64,000 nucleotides of DNA, from assembly GCA_019637585.1 (NCBI GenBank), contig JAHBVL010000012.1:1-64000 (forward strand), written 5' to 3'. The notes under the pieces are model-generated. The model was given only the letters and a program-made list of their open reading frames with translations. It was not told the origin of the DNA and searched no databases. Below are positions 55,414 through 62,825 of the stretch, piece after piece. Both the position numbers and the translations under genes were made by a program. The number at the start of each line of letters is the position of its first letter. The first letter of the stretch is position 1. This stretch comes from Thermomicrobiales bacterium (lineage in GTDB: Bacteria > Chloroflexota > Chloroflexia > Thermomicrobiales > UBA6265).

Positions 55414-56241
55414 ATGGAACCGTCACTCAGACGTTCATTCAAAATCTCCGCTCTCAGCAGCCCGATGATCAAGGCTGATCACTTCGCCGCTCTCTCGTCG
55501 CGGGGCGCCGTGAGCGGCGTAGAAGTCGATCTCCTCGACTCGATGCGCTTTCGCATGCAAGGGTGGCAGAATGCCGGTCCGGCGACGCTGTCGAGTGTCG
55601 ACACCGTGTGGTTCCTGCCGCCCCTCGAGCAACGCGCTCCCGAGAAAGCGATTCACCTGATCGAACAACGCGCGTCGCTCGATTTGCCGACGAGGCTGGT
55701 GATCGATCAGCCGAGAGGCAGGCATGGGGATTCGCATGAGGCGCAAGTGAATCTGGCGATCAAGCTGCGACGGCAGGTTCCGGAATCGGTGCGCATTGCC
55801 ATCGGTATCCGGCCTCACCAGATTGCCAACACCCGGGCCCATCTGGCGCAGCTTTCCACGCTGAGGATGCAGGCGTCGGAGTGGGACCTCGATCTCGCCG
55901 TCGATCTTGGCCGCGAGATCGACTGGCTCTGGGAAGCCGAAGCCGCGCTCTACCGGATCATGGGTTCGCTGGCGCTGGTCCGGCTCTCCTACCCGACCTC
56001 GACCTTCGACGGCAGGTTCCGCGCGTCGCTGACGCAACGCGCCGTGCTCACCTGCGCCGAACTGGGCTATAGCGGGGACTTCTCCCTCGTCGTTCCCCTT
56101 CCCTGGTGGCACTGGCGCAACACCAGATCGCTGGAAGCAGCCAGTCTCGATGCCGTGAGCAGAATCAGCAGAGAGTTCGGGATCGATTTGGCGCAGTTCG
56201 GATCGGAATTGCAGTCGCCCCGTCTGGCAGACATGGCCTGA
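55414..56241 (+). CDS. Protein of unknown function, possibly a TIM-barrel
   Basis: A 275-residue protein with alternating predicted strands and helices, for example VRIAIGIRP, LDLAVDLGREIDWLWEAEAALYRI and SLALVRLSYPT. This pattern could fit a sugar-isomerase-like barrel, but no signature is recognised. The frame is open upstream into the P1 gene; the ATG at 55414 is the first that avoids it. No clear ribosome site is seen. Confidence 0.5.
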   Translation: MEPSLRRSFKISALSSPMIKADHFAALSSRGAVSGVEVDLLDSMRFRMQGWQNAGPATLSSVDTVWFLPPLEQRAPEKAIHLIEQRASLDLPTRLVIDQPRGRHGDSHEAQVNLAIKLRRQVPESVRIAIGIRPHQIANTRAHLAQLSTLRMQASEWDLDLAVDLGREIDWLWEAEAALYRIMGSLALVRLSYPTSTFDGRFRASLTQRAVLTCAELGYSGDFSLVVPLPWWHWRNTRSLEAASLDAVSRISREFGIDLAQFGSELQSPRLADMA

Positions 56242-56296
56242 GCAAAATTGCTCCTCGGCGACGGTCGCGGGGCTTGCCTTGCGGCATGTGCCTGGC

Positions 56297-56430
56297 CTAT
56301 CCACAGTTCCGCGAGACCCGCCCGGCCGTAAACGGACCGGGCTCACAGTGCGAAGGTCCTCCGGACCACAAATCCAGCCCCGCAGGGGCATCGCATTGTG
56401 AGCGGCGCCGTTTCACGGCGCTGCGGGCGT
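56297..56430. repeat. Dispersed palindromic repeat, copy B
   Basis: This copy matches 26790-26940 in order and orientation: CAGTTCCGCGAGACC, a CCCGGCCG...CCGGG hairpin, GGGCTCACAGTGCGAAGGTC, CCAGCCCCGC and a GGCGCCG...CGGCGC hairpin. The two copies are nearly 30 kb apart. No gene is coded. Confidence 0.8.
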
Positions 56431-56454
56431 ATGGACCGCTCTGGGGTTACCTAT

Positions 56455-56811
56455 CGGTCGCTGGGGTTGCGGTTGGCAACGCAGGCGTTGCCGCTACACC
56501 TGAACCGGGGCCACTCTGTGCGCGGCGCGGCCGCACCGGTGTAGCGGCGAGGCCTGCCTCGCCCATCGGTCGCCGGGGTTGCGGTTGGCGACGCAGGCGT
56601 CGCCGCTACACCTGAACCGGGGCCGCTCTGTGCGTGACGCGGCCGCATCGCTGTAGCGGCGAGGCAGGCCTCGCCCGTCGGTCGCCGGGGTTGCGGTGGG
56701 CAACGCAGGCGTTGCCGCTACCCGTCGCGGCGGTGTTGGGTGTAGCGGCGGGGCCTGCCTCGCCCATCGGTCGCCGGGGTTGCGGTTGGCGACGCAGGCG
56801 TCGCCGCTACA
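56455..56811. repeat. Degenerate tandem array of palindromic units, period about 112
   Basis: CGGTCGC-GGGGTTGCGG words recur at 56455, 56567, 56679 and 56768, so the spacing is 112, 112 and 89 bases. Each unit contains GGCGACGCAGGCGTCGCC and GGCGAGGC-CTGCCTCGCC, both self-complementary. The whole gap from 56242 to 56820 is repeat DNA with no supported gene. Confidence 0.85.
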
Positions 56812-56820
56812 CCGGCCATC

Positions 56821-56854
56821 GAAACGAAAACAGCGGCGCCAAATGGCGCCGCTG
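56821..56854 (-). terminator. Intrinsic terminator after rpsI
   Basis: CAGCGGCGCC and GGCGCCGCTG form a perfect 10-base stem with loop AAAT. On the minus strand it is followed by a T-rich run. It lies 31 bases after the rpsI stop and probably ends the ribosomal cluster transcript. Confidence 0.88.
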
Positions 56855-56884
56855 CATTCCTGATGAAAATTCAATGAAAGCGGA

Positions 56885-57286
56885 CTAGCGCTTCGTATAC
56901 TGAGGCGCCTTGCGGGCTCGCTTGAGACCGACCTTCTTGCGCTCCTTGACTCGCGCGTCGCGCGTCAGGAAACCGGCCTGCTTGAGCGCTGGACGCAGTT
57001 CATCGTCCGATTTGGCCAGCGCACGGGCGATGCCGTGCCGAACGGCTCCGGCCTGTCCGGCGTTGCCGCCGCCAACGACCTTGACCACGACATCATAGGT
57101 CGCAGTGGTGTTGGTCAACACGAGCGGCTGCTGAACGGTGGTGTGCAGGATCGAGCGGCCACCGAAGTAGTCCGCCATCTCCTTACCATTCACCGTGATC
57201 ACACCGGTGCCCGGGACCAGACGCACCCGCGCGACCGCGGATTTGCGGCGGCCGGTGCCATAGTGATAGCGAGTTGCAGTTGCCAC
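56885..57286 (-). CDS. rpsI: 30S ribosomal protein S9
   Basis: A 133-residue S9. It starts [20 protein letters not shown] and ends in the basic tail [14 protein letters not shown], whose last residues contact P-site tRNA. It follows rplM, the usual pair. Confidence 0.97.
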   Translation of the reverse strand: MATATRYHYGTGRRKSAVARVRLVPGTGVITVNGKEMADYFGGRSILHTTVQQPLVLTNTTATYDVVVKVVGGGNAGQAGAVRHGIARALAKSDDELRPALKQAGFLTRDARVKERKKVGLKRARKAPQYTKR

Positions 57287-57305
57287 GCGTTGGGTTCCTC
57301 CCGGC

Positions 57306-57740
57306 CTAGACCGTCAGTTCTTTCGGATTGTGGGCGCCATGCGGATGGTCCGCGCCGGCATAGACCTTCAGTTTTCGGAGCTGGTCCTGGCCAAGCGCGC
57401 TCTTGGGCAGCATGCCCTGCACGGCCGACTTGATGATCCGCTCTGGATGCGTCTGCCGCGTCTGCCGCAGCGTCACCTGGGTAAGACCACCGGGATAGCC
57501 GGAGTGCCGGGAGTAGACCTTCTCGGTCTCCTTCTTACCGGTCACCTCGATCTTCTCGGCGTTGATCACAACAACGTAGTCGCCCATGTCCATATGAGGA
57601 GCATAGGTCGGCTTGTTCTTGCCACGAAGTGTGCTGGCAATAATCGTGGCCAGTCTCCCGAGTGTCTTGCCCTCAGCGTCGACGATGTACCAGTCGTGCT
57701 GGACATCTTTTGCCCTGGGGGACCAGGTTCGCCGTTCCAT
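57306..57740 (-). CDS. rplM: 50S ribosomal protein L13
   Basis: A 144-residue L13 with [17 protein letters not shown] near residue 17, the [14 protein letters not shown] block and [15 protein letters not shown] at the end. The ATG at 57740 has GAGGAG upstream; a TTG frame start 18 bases earlier lies inside that site and is rejected. Confidence 0.96.
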   Translation of the reverse strand: MERRTWSPRAKDVQHDWYIVDAEGKTLGRLATIIASTLRGKNKPTYAPHMDMGDYVVVINAEKIEVTGKKETEKVYSRHSGYPGGLTQVTLRQTRQTHPERIIKSAVQGMLPKSALGQDQLRKLKVYAGADHPHGAHNPKELTV

Positions 57741-57800
57741 CCTCGTGTCGCTCCTCAAAATGCCCTGAACACGCGGGCCGTTTTCTGACTACGCTAGACG

Positions 57801-58607
57801 CTAACGCTCTTCATCATAGGGCGCGTATCCGACCGCCCATAATACCAGACCATCTGGCGGGGCGTTCTTCGGCGCTTTGCGCCGGTCCGCCACCTCGATC
57901 AACCCGGTCACATCGCTTTCGCCGAATGTGCCCCTGCCGACCTCCGCCAGCATTCCGGCGATGCCCCGCACCATGCGAGGCAGGAAACCATCGGCAACCA
58001 CACGAAGCTCGTATAGCTGCCCGGCTCCGGTCTCCGGACCCCACCACCGGTCGATCGTCCGCACGTCACAGGCCAGTATGGTTCTCTTGGCCCCGCGCTT
58101 TGCCTTGCTGCGCTCGGATCCGGGAACTCCCTCACCGCCGCTGGCAAAACTCGAGAAATCGTGCTCGCCGATCAGCCTACTCGCCGCCCGGTTCATCGCG
58201 CCGAGATCGAACGGACTTCGCAGCTGCCACGTCCACCCTTCAGCGAGCGGTTGCCGGACACCCGTCCAGATCCGGTATCGATACTCCCGCCATGTCGCCG
58301 AGTACCGGGCATGAAACCCGATCGGCATTCGCTCGACGGAGAGCACCGCGATATCGGCGCTCAGGTGATCGTTCATCGCCGCGACAATCGTGCTGTTTTC
58401 CAGCCGCTTGCCAGGCTCGGCGAAACTCGCCACCTGTCCCGCGGCATGAACGCCGCGGTCCGTTCTCCCTGCCAGGTAGACCGGAATCTCCTGGCCAAAC
58501 ACGCGTGCAGCGGCGGTTTCGAGCTCGCCCTGGACGGTTCGCTGACCCGCCTGCCGCTGCGATCCCCAGAATGCCCGGCCATCGTACGAAACCTGGAGCT
58601 TGATCAC
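57801..58607 (-). CDS. truA: tRNA pseudouridine synthase A
   Basis: A 268-residue TruA that forms pseudouridine 38-40 in tRNA. It begins KLQVSYDGRAFWGSQRQ; the catalytic Asp is in LAGRTDRGVHAAGQV near residue 48; FLPRMVRGIAGML near 205 is conserved. The GTG at 58607 matches the family start; the frame extension to 58742 overlaps rplQ. Confidence 0.93.
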   Translation of the reverse strand: MIKLQVSYDGRAFWGSQRQAGQRTVQGELETAAARVFGQEIPVYLAGRTDRGVHAAGQVASFAEPGKRLENSTIVAAMNDHLSADIAVLSVERMPIGFHARYSATWREYRYRIWTGVRQPLAEGWTWQLRSPFDLGAMNRAASRLIGEHDFSSFASGGEGVPGSERSKAKRGAKRTILACDVRTIDRWWGPETGAGQLYELRVVADGFLPRMVRGIAGMLAEVGRGTFGESDVTGLIEVADRRKAPKNAPPDGLVLWAVGYAPYDEER

Positions 58608-58635
58608 TCCAGTCCCGCGCGGGCGCGGTTTCTGA

Positions 58636-58989
58636 CTATTCAACAAACTCGATGAGCGCCATTGGCGCGGCATCGCCGCGTCGCGGCTCGAGCTTCGAAA
58701 TGCGGGTGTACCCGCCATTCGTCGATTCGTAGCGCGGCGCAATGACTTCGAACAACTTGATCGTCGCCACTGGGTTGTCGATCTTGCTCATGATCAGCTT
58801 GCGATTGGCTCCGGTGTCCTCACGGGCAACCGTGACCATCCTCTCGACCATCGGGCGCAGGGTCTTGGCCTTGGCTTCGGTGGTCGCGATGCGCTCGTGC
58901 ATGATCATCGAAATCGTGAGCTGACGCAGCATCGCCGCCCGCTGCGCGGGATTGCGGCCGAATTTGCGGCCCGCCTTTCGGTGCCTCAT
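58636..58989 (-). CDS. rplQ: 50S ribosomal protein L17
   Basis: A 117-residue L17. It opens MRHRKAGRKFGRNPAQRAAML and has RIATTEAKAKTLRPMVERMVT. It follows rpoA by six bases, the standard order. Confidence 0.97.
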   Translation of the reverse strand: MRHRKAGRKFGRNPAQRAAMLRQLTISMIMHERIATTEAKAKTLRPMVERMVTVAREDTGANRKLIMSKIDNPVATIKLFEVIAPRYESTNGGYTRISKLEPRRGDAAPMALIEFVE

Positions 58990-58995
58990 TGCGAA

Positions 58996-60027
58996 CTACT
59001 CCTCACCCTCTCCACCACCGGCGTCTTCGCCGCCGATTGCCAGCACGGCTTCCGCCGCTTCATCCCCGGCCTCGCCGGTCCCTTCATCATCTCCCTCGGT
59101 CATGTAGCCATGCTGCACGAGGGTGTCTTTGAGTTCCGTGAACGAACTGGGGCCGAAATTGCGAATCGACATCAGCTGCTCTTTTTCCATGGTCAGCACC
59201 TGGCCGACCTTGTCGATACCGCGGCTGCGCAACGCGTTCAGTACGCGGGGCGACAGGCCAAGCTCGGCCAGCGGTTTGAACATGACCTCGTCCGGCCATG
59301 GGGACGCCGCCGTTTCGGCGCCTGCGGCTCCAACCGAGTTGAACTCGGCGAAGACACGGGCATGCTCCACCAGAATCTGCGCCGCTTCGGAGAGCGCGTC
59401 ATCCGGCTCGACGGTGCCGTCGGTCAGAATCTCGAGAATCAGGCTGTCGAAGTCGGTCATCTGGCCAACGCGCGTGTGCTCCACGACGTAGTTGACCTTC
59501 TGCACCGGCGTGTAGATGGCGTCGATGGGAATCTCGCCGAGGGCGAAGGTTTCCTGGTTCTCAGCGGCGCGATAACCACGCCCCCGGTTGATCCAGATGT
59601 CCATGTCCAGCACGGCGTCCGGCGAGGTCAGCGTCGCGATCGGCTGGTCGGGGTTGATGATGTCGACTTCCGTCGGCCAACCCACATCGCCGGCAGTCAC
59701 GACGCGTTCGCCCGAGGCATCACCCTTTACGTAGAGGTGCCCACGCGCATAGCCATTCAGCTCCATCGCGCGGCGAAGCCGTACTTTTTTCAGGTTGAGA
59801 ACGATTTCGGTAACGTCCTCGCGGACGTTGTCGATGGTGGCGAACTCGTGCCAGACCCCCTCGATGCGGATGCGCGGAATCGCGACGCCTTCGAGAGAGC
59901 GCAGGAGAATGCGCCGCAGCGAGTTGCCCAGGGTCGTGCCGTATCCCGGTTCGAGTGGCTCGACCCGGTATCGCCCGTAGTTCAACCCCTCGGCGACGGT
60001 CTCAATGGTGAATCCCGGTCGCTCCAA
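58996..60027 (-). CDS. rpoA: RNA polymerase alpha subunit
   Basis: A 343-residue alpha subunit. The N-terminal dimer domain has YGTTLGNSLRRILLRSLEG near residue 30. The C-terminal domain near 245-310 has the ELGLSPRVLNALRSRGIDKVGQV helices that bind UP elements and activators. The tail is acidic and Gly-rich. The start is TTG with AAGGAGG upstream. It usually follows rpsD; here a vestige of rpsD lies upstream. Confidence 0.97.
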   Translation of the reverse strand: MERPGFTIETVAEGLNYGRYRVEPLEPGYGTTLGNSLRRILLRSLEGVAIPRIRIEGVWHEFATIDNVREDVTEIVLNLKKVRLRRAMELNGYARGHLYVKGDASGERVVTAGDVGWPTEVDIINPDQPIATLTSPDAVLDMDIWINRGRGYRAAENQETFALGEIPIDAIYTPVQKVNYVVEHTRVGQMTDFDSLILEILTDGTVEPDDALSEAAQILVEHARVFAEFNSVGAAGAETAASPWPDEVMFKPLAELGLSPRVLNALRSRGIDKVGQVLTMEKEQLMSIRNFGPSSFTELKDTLVQHGYMTEGDDEGTGEAGDEAAEAVLAIGGEDAGGGEGEE

Positions 60028-60112
60028 TGGTTTTTGCCTCCTTCACCCGCCGATGCCCCGGTACTGATGACCGAGGCAACGCGGCGTGTTTTTCACTACT
60101 CGACCGGTCGGA

Positions 60113-60148
60113 CTAGCGGCTGTAGTACTCGACGTTGAGTGCTGACGT
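60113..60148 (-). pseudogene. Vestige of rpsD (3' end of ribosomal protein S4 gene)
   Basis: Between rpsK and rpoA, exactly where rpsD normally lies, the minus strand reads ...ALNVEYYSR followed by TAG. VEYYSR (or VEFYSR) at the very C-terminus is the hallmark of S4. Upstream, the frame runs without S4 similarity back to the rpsK stop. The body of the gene appears to have been deleted, leaving about ten codons. A working rpsD must be elsewhere, as S4 is essential. Confidence 0.65.
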
Positions 60149-60196
60149 GTGTGTGACGTGACGCAGAATGATCCGGCCGCTCAGATCACCCCGAAA

Positions 60197-60610
60197 TTAG
60201 ACGCGGCGCCGCTTGGGTGGCCGGCAACCGTTGTGTGGAATCGGTGTGCGGTCGGTGATGGAGATGACCTGCACCCCGGCCGATTGCAGCGCCCGGATCG
60301 CCATTTCGCGACCAGACCCCGGTCCCTTCACATAGACATCGACCTGGCGCAGACCGTGCTCCATCGCCCGCCGGGCAGCCGCTTCCGCGGTTACCTGAGC
60401 GGCGTATGGGGTGCTCTTCCGCGAACCCTTGAACCCGTTCGATCCCGCGCTCGACCAGGAAATGACATTTCCGGACGGATCAGTCAGCGTGACGATCGTG
60501 TTGTTGAAGGTCGCGAGAATGAAACCCTTGCCGCGAGGGATGTTTTTCCGGTCTCGACGCCGAATTCGCGTCTTGCCTTTTGCCTGTCCGCTGCGCCGTC
60601 GCTCAGACAT
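60197..60610 (-). CDS. rpsK: 30S ribosomal protein S11
   Basis: A 137-residue S11 with [21 protein letters not shown] near residue 27 and the C-terminal [18 protein letters not shown] tail. It is followed by the rpsD vestige rather than rpsD. Confidence 0.97.
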   Translation of the reverse strand: MSERRRSGQAKGKTRIRRRDRKNIPRGKGFILATFNNTIVTLTDPSGNVISWSSAGSNGFKGSRKSTPYAAQVTAEAAARRAMEHGLRQVDVYVKGPGSGREMAIRALQSAGVQVISITDRTPIPHNGCRPPKRRRV

Positions 60611-60678
60611 GTCGTGTCAGGTCTCCTTCGATCAACTGCGCGAGGTCCACTCAGCTCGCGCCTTACGTGGTAATCCAG

Positions 60679-61047
60679 TTACTTCTTGCGGATGCCGACC
60701 CCACGGCGAGGTCCACGGCGGGTCCGGGCATTTGTCCGGGTCCGCTGGCCACGCACCGGCATACCCCGGCGATGCCGAAGCCCCCGGTAGCACCCGATAT
60801 CCATAAGTCGCTTGATGTTGAGCGAAACCTCGCGCCGCAGATCTCCCTCGACCCGCATTTCCTTTTCGATGATCTCGCGGAGCCGGTTCACCTCGTCGTC
60901 GGTAAGGTCCTTGACGCGTGTGTCCGGATTGACTCCGGTGCGGCTCAGGAGGGTCTGACTGGTATGCAGCCCGATTCCATAAATGTAGCGAAGCCCGGCT
61001 TCTACGCGCTTCTCTCGGGGGAGGTCCACTCCAGCGATTCTCGCCAT
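60679..61047 (-). CDS. rpsM: 30S ribosomal protein S13
   Basis: A 122-residue S13. It starts [19 protein letters not shown], and the C-terminal [20 protein letters not shown] is conserved. It follows rpmJ by about 47 bases. Confidence 0.97.
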   Translation of the reverse strand: MARIAGVDLPREKRVEAGLRYIYGIGLHTSQTLLSRTGVNPDTRVKDLTDDEVNRLREIIEKEMRVEGDLRREVSLNIKRLMDIGCYRGLRHRRGMPVRGQRTRTNARTRRGPRRGVGIRKK

Positions 61048-61094
61048 GTTGGTTTCCTGCTCTCGCCTTACAACGTCTGGCCGTTCGGCTCAGA

Positions 61095-61208
61095 CTACCC
61101 TTGCCGCTGCTTGTGCTTCGGATTCGAACAAATCACACGGATGACACCGTGCCGACGAATGATCCGGCAGCGATCGCATCGCCTTTTTACTGATGCCGCG
61201 ACTTTCAT
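61095..61208 (-). CDS. rpmJ: 50S ribosomal protein L36
   Basis: A 37-codon minus-strand frame begins [15 protein letters not shown] and ends NPKHKQRQG. The Cys-Cys-Cys-His zinc site of L36 is clear. It is too short for usual frame cutoffs. It opens the rpmJ-rpsM-rpsK-rpoA-rplQ run. The usual infA is not between it and map. Confidence 0.95.
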   Translation of the reverse strand: MKVAASVKRRCDRCRIIRRHGVIRVICSNPKHKQRQG

Positions 61209-61232
61209 TCGTAGCCCACGCTTTCCTGATTC

Positions 61233-61294
61233 GCCGCTGCGGACCAGCGGCTTGCATACTTATCGACATAAATTGTGGCCTGGAAAGACAGGCC
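61233..61294 (-). promoter_or_regulatory. Structured leader before rpmJ (two hairpins)
   Basis: Two perfect stems lie in the predicted leader: GGCCTG/CAGGCC (61277-61294) and GCCGCTG/CAGCGGC (61233-61251). They stand between the promoter at 61326-61356 and the rpmJ start. Such paired hairpins may bind a ribosomal protein and give feedback control. Confidence 0.45.
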
Positions 61295-61325
61295 GACACT
61301 CGCATCAGCGCGCGCCAGACAGGAA

Positions 61326-61356
61326 ATCATACCACAACCGCCAGCCGCGGCGTCAG
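61326..61356 (-). promoter_or_regulatory. Internal promoter before rpmJ
   Basis: On the minus strand, an extended -10 TGGTATGAT (TATGAT at 61331-61326) is preceded by CTGACG at 61356-61351, a 19-base spacing. The site overlaps the end of map. Start of transcription would be near 61319, giving a leader of about 110 bases. Confidence 0.5.
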
Positions 61357-62091
61357 GATTTCGGCTTCCCCATCCGTGATCACCACAGTGTGCTCGAAGT
61401 GCGCGGAACGCTTCCGGTCGGCGGTGACCACCGTCCAGCCATCGCCGAGCGTTTCGGTGTCATCCCCGCCCAGGTTGACCATCGGTTCGATGGCCAGGGT
61501 CATGCCCGGTCGCAATCGCACCCCATCGGAAGCTTTGCCGTGATTTGGCACATGCGGTTCTTCCCACATCGACCGGCCAATCCCGTGTCCGCCATACTCA
61601 CGGACCATTCCGTAACCCTCGGCGGTGACCAGCGATTCGACCGCCTCGCCAATGGCGCCAAGCCGGCTTCCAGCTCGTGCCGCGGCGATACCGACATAGA
61701 GTGACCGCTCAGTCACGTCGAGCAAGCGGCGGCTTTCCTCGTCGATTGCTCCAACGGCATAGGTCCATGCCGAGTCGCCATGGAAACCGTCGACGATCGC
61801 CCCGACATCGACGGAGATGATGTCGCCCTCTTTGAGGCGCTTTTTCCCTGGAATCCCATGCACGATCTCTTCGTTGACCGACGCACAAATCCGGCCGGTG
61901 AATCCGTGATGGCCGAGAAAGGACGAGGTTGCCCCTTCATCCCGAATGATCTGTTTGGCGATGTCATCAAGATCCCGCGTGGTGATGCCCGGTTCGATCG
62001 CTTTCTCAACGGCCACATGCACCTTGGCCACAACCAACCCGGCTCGCCGCATGGCATCGATTTCGCGAGCATTCTTGATGGTGATAGCCAT
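61327..62091 (-). CDS. map: Methionine aminopeptidase, type I
   Basis: A 254-residue MetAP that removes the starting Met. Metal ligands fall in GDIISVDVGAIVDGFHGD (two Asp), YGGHGIGRSMWEEP (His), TLAIEPMV (Glu) and a final Glu in the SAHFEHTVV strand. The ATG at 62091 follows adk; the longer frame is within adk. Confidence 0.96.
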   Translation of the reverse strand: MAITIKNAREIDAMRRAGLVVAKVHVAVEKAIEPGITTRDLDDIAKQIIRDEGATSSFLGHHGFTGRICASVNEEIVHGIPGKKRLKEGDIISVDVGAIVDGFHGDSAWTYAVGAIDEESRRLLDVTERSLYVGIAAARAGSRLGAIGEAVESLVTAEGYGMVREYGGHGIGRSMWEEPHVPNHGKASDGVRLRPGMTLAIEPMVNLGGDDTETLGDGWTVVTADRKRSAHFEHTVVITDGEAEILTPRLAVVV

Positions 62092-62093
62092 GA

Positions 62094-62753
62094 TCAGACT
62101 GCCCGCCCCTGAAGAACGTTCAGGATTGACTCCTCGACCGCTTCCATCGCCTGATCGCCATCGACATGGCTGACGATGCCTCGCTCGCCGTAGTAGTCGA
62201 GCAGCGGTTTCGTTGTTTCCGCAAAGATGGCGAGCCGTCGCTGAATCGCTTCCGGCGTATCGTCCGCGCGCTGCACGACACTGCCGCCGCACCGGTCGCA
62301 AATCGCGTCGTTGGCCGGCGGCGAATGGTCGATGTGATAGACAGCGCCGCAGCTCGAGCAGACCCGCCGCCCACTGAGACGATCGATCAGCTTCTCTTCC
62401 GAGATGTCGATCGACACCACATGTTCGATCGCCGCATCGCGACCGGCCAGGGCAGCATCCAGCGCTTCGGCCTGGCTCAGATTGCGCGGGAAACCGTCGA
62501 ACACCGCACCGCTGGCGGCGCCGGCATCGATTTGCTTGAGGCGTTCTTCGACGATGGCGATCGTCACGTCATCCGGCACCAGTTCGCCGGCATCGAGAAT
62601 ACCGGCCACAAGATTGCCGAGCTCGGTTCCCGCGGCCCGCTCGGCGCGGAAGAGCTCGCCGGTGGAAATCTTCATCACACCGAGACTGGCAACGAGCCGG
62701 TCGGCTTGGGTGCCTTTGCCGCTGCCCTGGGGTCCAATCAAAACGATGTACAT
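62094..62753 (-). CDS. adk: Adenylate kinase
   Basis: A 219-residue adenylate kinase. The P-loop is LIGPQGSGKGTQ near residues 6-17, then DGFPRNLSQAEAL near 85. The LID holds four Cys (CSSC and CDRC), the zinc-binding form seen in Gram-positive types. The ATG at 62753 fits the family; the longer frame is not conserved. Confidence 0.96.
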   Translation of the reverse strand: MYIVLIGPQGSGKGTQADRLVASLGVMKISTGELFRAERAAGTELGNLVAGILDAGELVPDDVTIAIVEERLKQIDAGAASGAVFDGFPRNLSQAEALDAALAGRDAAIEHVVSIDISEEKLIDRLSGRRVCSSCGAVYHIDHSPPANDAICDRCGGSVVQRADDTPEAIQRRLAIFAETTKPLLDYYGERGIVSHVDGDQAMEAVEESILNVLQGRAV

Positions 62754-62783
62754 GGGTTGACTGTCATTTCCTGGCCGGCCAGC

Positions 62784-62812
62784 GGCGGAACCGGTGTCAT
62801 GCCGGTTCCGCC
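62784..62812 (-). terminator. Hairpin between secY and adk
   Basis: GGCGGAACCGG and CCGGTTCCGCC form a perfect 11-base stem around a seven-base loop. There is no T-run on the minus strand, so it is likely an inter-gene mRNA processing or attenuation structure rather than a full stop. Confidence 0.45.
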
Positions 62813-62825
62813 CTCGCAAATCTGG

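Noticed and set aside
56455-56811. Tandem repeats considered as a CRISPR array
   Set aside because: The intervening DNA is also repeated, spacing is uneven and there are no cas genes.
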